Assembly: GCA_030630095.1 (NCBI GenBank)
Contig: DAOVNW010000050.1
Coordinates: 1-7,158, forward strand
DNA from: Candidatus Omnitrophota bacterium
GTDB taxonomy: Bacteria; Omnitrophota; Gorgyraeia; JAGLLT01
Direction: 5' to 3'
Length of the DNA stretch: 7,158 nt
The notes under the pieces are model-generated. The model was not told the origin of the DNA and did no database searches. It worked only from the letters and a program-made list of their open reading frames with translations. A program made the position numbers and the translations under genes. Below, one piece after another: positions 1 to 5,259 of the stretch. Positions within the stretch are counted from its first letter, which is position 1. The number at the start of each line of letters is the position of its first letter.

Positions 1-42
1 AGCCGCTTCTTTATGTCCATATACCCCAAATATTCCGCACAT
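1..42 (-). CDS. purF: Amidophosphoribosyltransferase, N-terminal fragment (gene runs off the window)
   Basis: Only 14 codons are inside the window, reading MCGIFGVYGHKEAA. Cys at position 2 followed by GIFG is the class II (Ntn) glutamine amidotransferase start, where Cys2 becomes the N-terminal nucleophile once Met is removed. The continuation GVYGHKEA matches PurF (B. subtilis has CGVFGIWGHEEA) better than GlmS (CGIVGYIG) or AsnB (CGIAG). PurF makes 5-phosphoribosylamine from PRPP and glutamine, the first committed step of purine synthesis, in the cytoplasm. The ATG is preceded by a GAGG ribosome binding site at 5-nt spacing. Met sits directly before the Cys, so there is no propeptide like that of B. 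subtilis PurF. guaA lies upstream on the same strand, which fits a purine operon. The family call rests on very few residues, but they are the diagnostic ones. Confidence 0.8.
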   Translation of the reverse strand, partial: MCGIFGVYGHKEAA

Positions 43-47
43 ATTAA

Positions 48-53
48 CCTCAC
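48..53 (-). promoter_or_regulatory. Ribosome binding site of purF
   Basis: Read on the minus strand this is GTGAGG, five bases before the purF ATG at 42. It fixes the start codon that places Cys at residue 2. The left repeat array of the neighbouring cassette begins only about 8 bases upstream. Confidence 0.65.
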
Positions 54-61
54 TTTATTAG

Positions 62-110
62 CGAAAAGCTCAAACCGAAAAACGTAAAACGATAATTCAA
101 AACTTAAAAC
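62..110 (+). repeat. Left arm: seven degenerate 7-bp units
   Basis: On the plus strand the stretch divides without remainder into seven heptamers: CGAAAAG, CTCAAAC, then CGAAAAA, CGTAAAA, then CGATAAT, TCAAAAC and TTAAAAC. The array ends exactly where the stop codon of the four-helix-bundle gene begins (111). The outer units are of CGWAAAR type and the inner ones of TTAAAAC type. The right arm shows the same order when read on the minus strand. Confidence 0.6.
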
Positions 111-482
111 TTACTTCTTGCCTTTCAAAGTTAAAATACTTGAACCAAGTATATTGGCTAATTCTTTAACCTCGCTTAAAAGATATCCTATCTTAGAGCC
201 ATCAATCTTCTTGGCATCTTTCAATAGGCCAAGCCAGTATAAACTTTCATTTGCCGATTTAAGAGAATGACTAAAAAAATTAGTAAAATCTTTTTTTGAA
301 CTGCCTGCTTGCGCTTCAATAATATTTGCTCCTATAGACGTAGAAGACCTTAAAAGTTGTTTCGCGATAACCTGAGAAGACATATCTTTTGGCAACGCGT
401 CTAAGAAGTTTATCATTTTAATTGAATACTGATATGCTCTATCTTTCAATTTAATTTTGAACTTCACATCCTGATTTTGCAT
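111..482 (-). CDS. Four-helix-bundle protein (23S rRNA intervening-sequence / S23 / bAvd-like family)
   Basis: A 123-residue, Lys-rich, helical protein without signal peptide or membrane segment. The family signature is clear: QLLRSSTSIGANIIEA at residues 42-57, FTNFFSHSLKSANESLYWL at 66-84, and a C-terminal helix at about 95-118. Its length is typical of the family (TIGR02436-like). Members are encoded by intervening sequences in spirochaete and Coxiella 23S rRNA genes, and a related fold (Avd) assists reverse transcriptase in diversity-generating retroelements. Biochemical function of the free-standing form is unknown. Here it stands alone between guaA and purF, with repeat arms on both sides and no rRNA or reverse transcriptase nearby. 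The ATG has no convincing Shine-Dalgarno; the upstream bases are almost only A and T. A TATAGT -10-like hexamer on the minus strand (580-585) lacks a good -35, so expression may depend on readthrough from guaA. The family call is firm; the cellular role is not. Confidence 0.88.
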   Translation of the reverse strand: MQNQDVKFKIKLKDRAYQYSIKMINFLDALPKDMSSQVIAKQLLRSSTSIGANIIEAQAGSSKKDFTNFFSHSLKSANESLYWLGLLKDAKKIDGSKIGYLLSEVKELANILGSSILTLKGKK

Positions 483-509
483 TTTACAGTTTTAACTTTT
501 TTACTTTTT

Positions 510-541
510 AAGTTTTTAAGTTTTTAAGTTTTTAAGTTTTT
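510..541 (-). repeat. Four perfect 8-bp tandem repeats inside the right arm
   Basis: AAGTTTTT is repeated four times without error on the plus strand (minus strand AAAAACTT). It continues the right arm between the heptamers at 587-614 and the start of the four-helix-bundle gene. The sequence is transcribed into that gene's leader, so a change in copy number by slippage would alter leader length only. The surrounding 483-590 is extremely AT-rich and still shows loose 7-bp spacing of A-tracts on the minus strand. Confidence 0.7.
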
Positions 542-586
542 TATTTGATTATTTTGTTTTTTAAATCTTTTAATTTTGCACTATAA

Positions 587-614
587 TTTTACGCTTTTCG
601 CTTTACACTTTACG
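587..614 (-). repeat. Right arm: four 7-bp units ending at the guaA stop codon
   Basis: On the minus strand, from the outside inward, the units are CGTAAAG, TGTAAAG, then CGAAAAG and CGTAAAA. They are the inverted counterpart of the outer units of the left arm at 62-89. The array ends six bases after the guaA stop codon. A looser heptamer phase continues inward to the octamers at 510-541. Confidence 0.6.
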
Positions 615-620
615 CTTATT

Positions 621-2198
621 TCATTCCCACTCAATCGTACTCGGCGGCTTTGACGAAATGTCGTAGACGACTCGATTTATGCCTTTTACTTCATTTATAA
701 TACGGCTTGAAGTTCTTTCTAATAAATCGTAAGGCAGACGTGCTACGCTGGCGGTCATGGCATCTTCGCTGATTACGGCGCGTATGGCAATGGCATCTTC
801 ATATGTCCTTTCATCCCCCATAACTCCAACCGATTTTACGGGCAGATAAACACAAAATGACTGCCAGAGTTTTCTATACAAACCTGCTTTTTTTATCTCG
901 TCGATAAGTATCCAGTCAGCCTCTCTTAATATATCACAGCGTTCTTTGGTAACCGCCCCCACAATACGGACAGCCAAGCCCGGGCCGGGAAAAGGCTGTC
1001 TATGGATTATTTCGTCAGGCATCTTAAGTTCTTTTCCGACTAATCTAACCTCATCTTTGAATAAATCTCTTAAAGGCTCGATTAATTTGAAGTTTAGCCT
1101 CTTAGGTAATCCACCGACGTTATGATGGCTTTTTATTGTCGCGGAGGGGCCGCCCGCGGGAGAAACAGACTCAATTACGTCAGGATAAAGCGTACCTTGA
1201 GCCAGGTATTTTATCTTACCCAGCTTTCTTGTGTCCATAAGGGTATTGGTTTCTCTCTCAAAAACTTTAATAAAGATTTTACCTATAATCTTCCTTTTTT
1301 TCTCCGGGTCAGTTACATTTTTTAGGGCCTTTAAAAAATCATCCCGGGCATTAACAACTTTTAAATTCAACTTATAATGTTTTTTAAATCTTTTTTCTAC
1401 CTGTTTGGCTTCATTTTTTCTTAAGAAGCCGTGGTCGATAAATATAGAGATTAGCTTTTTGCCTATTGCTTTATGAAGCAGTATAGCCAAAACCGACGAA
1501 TCCACTCCGCCGGACATGCCGCAAAGAACTTTATCGCTTCCTATCTCTCTTCTTAACTTTTTAATAGTTTCATCAACAAATGAATGCATACTCCAGGCAG
1601 GTTTGCACTTTGAAATATTTAGTACAAAGTTTTTTAGTATCTTTTTTCCTTTAGGCGTGTGAATTACTTCTGGATGAAATTGAAGGCCGTAAAGTTTTTT
1701 TGAAGCATTCTCCATCGCGGCCATGGGTGAATTTGAAGTCGTGCCTATTACCTTAAACCCCATGGGCAGTTTCTTTATTCTGTCACCATGGCTCATCCAG
1801 ACGGTCTCTTTTGATAATAAACCCTTAAACAGGCTTTTCTTTGATTTAGTAGACAGTATCGCTTTACCGTACTCTCTCTTTTTAGCGCCTATAACCCTGC
1901 CGCCAAAACATTTACCCATAAGCTGAGTCCCATAACAAATGCCAAGAACGGGAACGCCAAGTTCAAAAATTCCTTTATCACAAACCGGGCTCTTTTTCAG
2001 TGTAACGCTTGCCGGGCCGCCTGAGAGAATAATGGCCTTGGGGTTTCTTTTGGCTAAATCTTTAGCCTTTATATTAAAAGGCACTATCTCCGAATAAACC
2101 TTTAGCTCTCTTACCCGGCGGGCAATTAGGTGCGTATATTGCGAACCAAAGTCCAATATAGCTACCCAGTCCTGATGATTAGAATTCTTAGCTTTCAT
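621..2198 (-). CDS. guaA: GMP synthase (glutamine-hydrolysing)
   Basis: Complete, 525 residues, the usual length for bacterial GuaA. It converts XMP, ATP and glutamine to GMP in the cytoplasm, the last step of guanine nucleotide synthesis. The class I glutaminase domain (about 11-195) starts with VAILDFGSQYTHLIARRVRE and has the catalytic triad: Cys88 in GICYGTQ, and His175 and Glu177 in LQFHPEV. The ATP pyrophosphatase domain has the P-loop SGGVDSS at 229-235. The dimerisation and XMP-binding part carries QGTLYPDVIESV (334-345), RQPFPGPGLAVR (400-411), and ends in the canonical PSTIEWE. The ATG at 2198 is the only usable start, because an in-frame stop lies four codons upstream. AAGGA lies about 15 bases before it, farther than normal, so initiation may be modest. 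A promoter candidate precedes the gene, and a cassette and purF follow it. No damage is visible. Confidence 0.98.
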   Translation of the reverse strand: MKAKNSNHQDWVAILDFGSQYTHLIARRVRELKVYSEIVPFNIKAKDLAKRNPKAIILSGGPASVTLKKSPVCDKGIFELGVPVLGICYGTQLMGKCFGGRVIGAKKREYGKAILSTKSKKSLFKGLLSKETVWMSHGDRIKKLPMGFKVIGTTSNSPMAAMENASKKLYGLQFHPEVIHTPKGKKILKNFVLNISKCKPAWSMHSFVDETIKKLRREIGSDKVLCGMSGGVDSSVLAILLHKAIGKKLISIFIDHGFLRKNEAKQVEKRFKKHYKLNLKVVNARDDFLKALKNVTDPEKKRKIIGKIFIKVFERETNTLMDTRKLGKIKYLAQGTLYPDVIESVSPAGGPSATIKSHHNVGGLPKRLNFKLIEPLRDLFKDEVRLVGKELKMPDEIIHRQPFPGPGLAVRIVGAVTKERCDILREADWILIDEIKKAGLYRKLWQSFCVYLPVKSVGVMGDERTYEDAIAIRAVISEDAMTASVARLPYDLLERTSSRIINEVKGINRVVYDISSKPPSTIEWE

Positions 2199-2257
2199 TT
2201 TTTGTCTTTAAATTTCCTTTTGGAAGGTATTTTCTTCTTTAATAATTACGCACCTCT

Positions 2258-2286
2258 ATAATCTCACACATCTTCTCTTTTGGCAA
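2258..2286 (-). promoter_or_regulatory. Candidate sigma-70-type promoter of guaA
   Basis: On the minus strand TTGCCA (2281-2286) is followed after 17 bases by GATTAT (2258-2263), with TGA directly before the -10 as an extended -10 element. It lies in the 143-base gap between the radical SAM gene and guaA, and would give a leader of about 50 bases. The -35 matches the consensus at 5 of 6 positions and the -10 at 4 of 6. No terminator hairpin is evident in the gap, so readthrough from upstream genes is also possible. Confidence 0.35.
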
Positions 2287-2341
2287 GTCAATAATTAAGA
2301 GAAATATTTGATTTTGAAGAAGAATGGAGCAAAAGTACAAA

Positions 2342-3265
2342 TTATCCCTCTTTATACAAATCTCCCTGACAAACATCCCTTTTGCCCATCTCTTTATCTA
2401 ATAATTGTATAAATCGCGCTTTTTCTTCAAGCCATTGGGGTTCTATTAGTAATTTCCTGGGGCAATCTGCCGTTAAGCGGGCGATTATGGTTTCAGGGTG
2501 CAAATGTCTTAAAAACTCAATTAGTAAATTAAAATATTCATTCAAAGAATATATTTTGAACTTATCTTTTTTATAAAGTTTTTCTAAATTAGTATCTTTT
2601 GCTATATATAAGGGGTGTATCTTTATGCCATCCGGTTTAAGCCTCGCCATCTCCTTAGCAGTCTTAAATATTTCATCTGCTGTCTCATAAGGCAGGCCTA
2701 AAATAACATGGGGGCAAATTTTGATATTTCTGCCTTTAGTCAGCTTATACGTTTTAAGAAAATCATTGTAGGTGTGGTTTCTGTTTATAAGCTTAAGAGT
2801 TTTATCGTGGACGCTCTGCAGGCCGTACTCTATCCAAACCTCATAGTTGTCGCTGTAACTTTCAATTAAATCGAGTTTTTCTTTGTCAATACAGTCGGGC
2901 CTGGTGCCGATAATTAAACCCGCGACATTTTCAAATTCTTTTATAGAATCATATTTTTTCTTAAGTTCATCTATGGAAGCATAAGTGTTGGTGTGTGCCT
3001 GAAAATAAACGAAAAACTTTTTTGCTTTATAGCGGGAACTGCCGAACTTTATACCATTGGATATCTGTTTACTTATAGGAGGTAAATCAGTACCGCTATA
3101 CGCGTTAAAGGTTCTGTTGTCGCAGTAGATACAGCCTTTTTTTGAAAAATGCCCGTCTTTATTCGGGCAGGAAAAACCGGCGTTCACACTTACTTTGTAC
3201 ACTTTACAGCCAAAGCGGCTTTTGAGGTAATCGGAAAATTTTTTATACCCTGGCTTTCTTTTCAC
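2342..3265 (-). CDS. TIGR01212-family radical SAM protein (YtqA/YhcC-like), candidate tRNA-modifying MnmL
   Basis: Complete, 307 residues, cytoplasmic. The radical SAM cluster is the family-specific C-x11-C-x2-C at Cys33, Cys45 and Cys48 (NAGFSCPN followed by GCIYCDN), which would hold a [4Fe-4S] cluster and cleave SAM. Other family marks are YFQAHTNTYA (87-96), GTRPDCID (120-127), EVWIEYGLQSVHDKTL (142-157), HVILGLPYET (186-195) and DGIKIHPLYI (212-221). These align along the length with E. coli YhcC as I remember it. From memory, B. subtilis YtqA of this family has been reported as MnmL, acting on the cmnm5 group that MnmEG adds to wobble uridine. The GTG start at 3265 lies within the last codons of mnmG, giving a 23-base overlap and suggesting translational coupling; the ribosome binding site is weak. 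Family is certain; the MnmL role is inferred from homology plus neighbourhood. Confidence 0.9.
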   Translation of the reverse strand: MKRKPGYKKFSDYLKSRFGCKVYKVSVNAGFSCPNKDGHFSKKGCIYCDNRTFNAYSGTDLPPISKQISNGIKFGSSRYKAKKFFVYFQAHTNTYASIDELKKKYDSIKEFENVAGLIIGTRPDCIDKEKLDLIESYSDNYEVWIEYGLQSVHDKTLKLINRNHTYNDFLKTYKLTKGRNIKICPHVILGLPYETADEIFKTAKEMARLKPDGIKIHPLYIAKDTNLEKLYKKDKFKIYSLNEYFNLLIEFLRHLHPETIIARLTADCPRKLLIEPQWLEEKARFIQLLDKEMGKRDVCQGDLYKEG

Positions 3266-5081
3266 CTTTATACTTTCTTAGATAAATCATAAGGATGGTA
3301 ATGGCCGCGGGCGTTATGCCGGATATCCTGTTGGCCTGGCCCAAATTAAGCGGTTTAAAGTGTGATAACTTTTCGATAATTTCCCCGGAAAGAGAGGGCA
3401 CCTTCGCGTAATTCAGCTCGGGCGGTATTTTCATTTTCTCAATATCTTCAAAGGCCTTAACCTGCGCCATTTGTCTTTTAATAAAACCTTCATATTTGGT
3501 TTCAATCTCCACCTGCCTGAGAGCTTCATCTGAATATTTCAGTTTATATTTTTTCTTTAATTCTTCTATCTTTACTTCCGGGCGTTTCAGGTACTGATGG
3601 AGTGTAATTTTTTTGCTCTTCGCGGCAATTTTTATTTCTTTCAACTTTTTAAAAGCGTCTTTTATTTCTTTTTCTTTCTTGATGATTTTGTTGTAATCTT
3701 CCCGGCTGACCAGCCCTGTTTTATAGCCTATCTTTCTTAATCTCAAATCGGCATTATCCTCTCTTAAGATAAGCCTGTACTCAACGCGCGAGGTAAGCAT
3801 CCGATAGGGCTCGTTGGTCCCTTTAGTGACTAAGTCATCAATTAAAACACCGATATAACTTGAAGCCCTGTCTAAAATTAAAGGCGTTTTCTTCCTTATT
3901 GACAAGGCCGCGTTTATGCCGGCAATTAACCCCTGCGCCGCCGCCTCTTCATAACCGGTAGACCCGTTAATCTGCCCCGCCAGATAAAGATTTTTCACTA
4001 TCTTTGATTCCAAAGTAGGATAAAGCTGTCTGGAGTCTACGGCATCGTGCTCTATGCCATAACCAAAGCGGTTAATCTTCACCTTTTTAAGGCCGGGCAC
4101 ACTCCTGATAAAAGCATCCTGCGCGTCTTCCGGCAAACTTGTTGATAAACCGTTAAGGTAATACTCATCAGTACCTTTGCCCTCCGGCTCTAAAAATACC
4201 TGATGCCTTTTGTGATGAGGAAACTTCACTACCTTGTCTTCCAGTGAGGGGCAATACCTCACACCCGTACCGGTAATCTTGCCTGAGAATAAAGGCGAAC
4301 GGTCAAGATTATCCCTTATAATCTTATGAGTTTTTTCGTTAGTATAGGTTATGTGGCAGGAAATCTGCCGAACATGTAATTTTTTCGTAGAAAGTGAAAA
4401 AGGAACCGGCGGTTTATCGCCTTTCTGCTTCGCGCATTTAGAAAAATCTATGGTTCTGCCGTCTACGCGGGCGCAGGTTCCTGTCTTAAAGCGCAGTATT
4501 TTATGGCCCAACTTCTTAAGTGATTCAGAAAGCCTCACGGCCGTCTCCGGCTCTTCCAGTCTTCCGCCGGGAAAACTCTTTAAGCCCACGTGCATCAAGC
4601 CGTTTAAAAAAGTGCCCGGAGCGGCAATTACCTTTTTACTTTTTATCTTTTTGCCGCTTGCCGTAATAACGCCGCGGACATTCTTGTCCTTAAAGATAAA
4701 ATCCGTTACTTCATCTTCCAAAACTTCAAGGTTGCTTTGTTTTTCCACAACCTCCAACATATATCTTCCAAACTTATCCATATCTACCTGAGCGCGGGAC
4801 GACCAAACAGCCGGGCCTTTTGAAGCATTAAGAATTTTAAACTGTATGCCGCAAGCGTCTGTAGCTTTGGCAATCTCACCACCCAGGGCGTCAATCTCCT
4901 TTACCAACTGCCCTTTACCCAGGCCGCCCACAGCAGGATTACAGCTTAAACTACCAATTTTGTCTTTATGAAAAGTAATCAGGCAGGTTTTCATCTTAAG
5001 GCGGGCACAAGCAAGCGCCGCTTCACAGCCGGCATGGCCCCCGCCGACGACAATAATAGCATAAACCTTTTCCTTTATCAC
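3243..5081 (-). CDS. mnmG: tRNA uridine-5-carboxymethylaminomethyl(34) synthesis enzyme MnmG (GidA)
   Basis: Complete, 612 residues, close to the family norm of about 620-630. With the GTPase MnmE it uses FAD, methylene-tetrahydrofolate and glycine or ammonium to form cmnm5U or nm5U at U34 of tRNAs reading split codon boxes. The N-terminal FAD-binding motif is VGGGHAGCEAA (12-22). SCNPAVGGLGKGQLVKE (46-62) and RYCPSLEDK (275-283) hold Cys47 and Cys277, at the same numbers as the conserved cysteines of E. coli MnmG. LAGQINGSTGYEEAAAQG (367-384) and SRVEYRLILREDNADLRL (431-448) follow, then the helical MnmE/tRNA-binding C-terminus. The start is GTG at 5081, chosen because GGAG stands 7 bases upstream and an in-frame TAA lies just before it. 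It overlaps the radical SAM gene downstream. mnmE is not in the window. Confidence 0.98.
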   Translation of the reverse strand: MIKEKVYAIIVVGGGHAGCEAALACARLKMKTCLITFHKDKIGSLSCNPAVGGLGKGQLVKEIDALGGEIAKATDACGIQFKILNASKGPAVWSSRAQVDMDKFGRYMLEVVEKQSNLEVLEDEVTDFIFKDKNVRGVITASGKKIKSKKVIAAPGTFLNGLMHVGLKSFPGGRLEEPETAVRLSESLKKLGHKILRFKTGTCARVDGRTIDFSKCAKQKGDKPPVPFSLSTKKLHVRQISCHITYTNEKTHKIIRDNLDRSPLFSGKITGTGVRYCPSLEDKVVKFPHHKRHQVFLEPEGKGTDEYYLNGLSTSLPEDAQDAFIRSVPGLKKVKINRFGYGIEHDAVDSRQLYPTLESKIVKNLYLAGQINGSTGYEEAAAQGLIAGINAALSIRKKTPLILDRASSYIGVLIDDLVTKGTNEPYRMLTSRVEYRLILREDNADLRLRKIGYKTGLVSREDYNKIIKKEKEIKDAFKKLKEIKIAAKSKKITLHQYLKRPEVKIEELKKKYKLKYSDEALRQVEIETKYEGFIKRQMAQVKAFEDIEKMKIPPELNYAKVPSLSGEIIEKLSHFKPLNLGQANRISGITPAAITILMIYLRKYKGEKKARV

Positions 5082-5088
5082 CTTAAAT

Positions 5089-5092
5089 CTCC
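5089..5092 (-). promoter_or_regulatory. Ribosome binding site fixing the GTG start of mnmG
   Basis: GGAG on the minus strand, 7 bases before the GTG at 5081. An in-frame TAA between the two excludes longer forms, and the FAD motif begins only a dozen codons later, so the GTG start is secure. Confidence 0.75.
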
Positions 5093-5115
5093 ATAAGTTC
5101 CGAACAGATTAAATT

Positions 5116-5145
5116 ACTATATCATACATACGGCATATCTGGCAA
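5116..5145 (-). promoter_or_regulatory. Candidate sigma-70-type promoter of the mnmG-radical SAM operon
   Basis: On the minus strand TTGCCA (5140-5145) and TATAGT (5116-5121) are separated by 18 bases, with TGA directly before the -10 (extended -10). Each hexamer differs from consensus at one position. The predicted transcript starts near 5109, about 28 bases before the mnmG GTG. The rest of the 178-base gap (5082-5259) shows no clear terminator, RNA gene or small ORF. Confidence 0.55.
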
Positions 5146-5259
5146 TAGCTAAAGTTTCAGCGCTACGGAGATTTGCTACCCGGGGAATTTTACGATTTAT
5201 ATTAAATTTTAGATATCACGGCGGGAAAGAGCGGGGTAAATTCAGCCAGTAGAGTTGGA

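Larger units (their letters stand above)
61..614. mobile_element. Putative IVS-like cassette: four-helix-bundle gene between inward-facing heptamer arrays
   Basis: The 123-aa gene at 111-482 is bounded by A-rich repeat arms. The perfect 9-mer GCGAAAAGC at 61-69 is found inverted at 593-601. Both arms, read inward, begin with CGWAAAR-like 7-bp units and change to CTTAAAA-like units next to the gene. The cassette fills nearly the whole space between the guaA stop (621) and the purF ribosome binding site (53). The encoded family is known from intervening sequences in the 23S rRNA of Leptospira and Coxiella, which also have complementary ends. No transposase, reverse transcriptase or clear target-site duplication is visible. 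Mobility is therefore inferred from structure, not shown. Confidence 0.45.

Noticed and set aside
582..587. Perfect TATAAT on the plus strand beside the right arm
   Set aside because: No acceptable -35 stands 16-18 bases upstream, it would drive transcription antisense into guaA, and such hexamers are expected by chance in this AT-rich tract.
61..614. Diversity-generating retroelement (the four-helix-bundle fold resembles Avd)
   Set aside because: There is no reverse transcriptase, template repeat or variable repeat in the window; the arms are simple heptamers rather than a TR/VR pair.
61..614. CRISPR array
   Set aside because: The units are 7-8 bp and contiguous, without spacers of uniform length and without cas genes.
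2287..2341. Intrinsic terminator after the radical SAM gene
   Set aside because: Only AT-rich sequence without a GC-containing stem is visible.
4351..4791. Plus-strand open frames opposite mnmG, carB, guaA and the radical SAM gene
   Set aside because: They are antisense shadows of well-conserved minus-strand genes, with no recognisable protein family and no ribosome binding context.
5146..5165. Small GCTAAAG/CTGAAAC-type hairpin as a terminator after carB
   Set aside because: The stem is short and imperfect, lies about 100 bases after the carB stop, and is not followed by a T-run on the minus strand.
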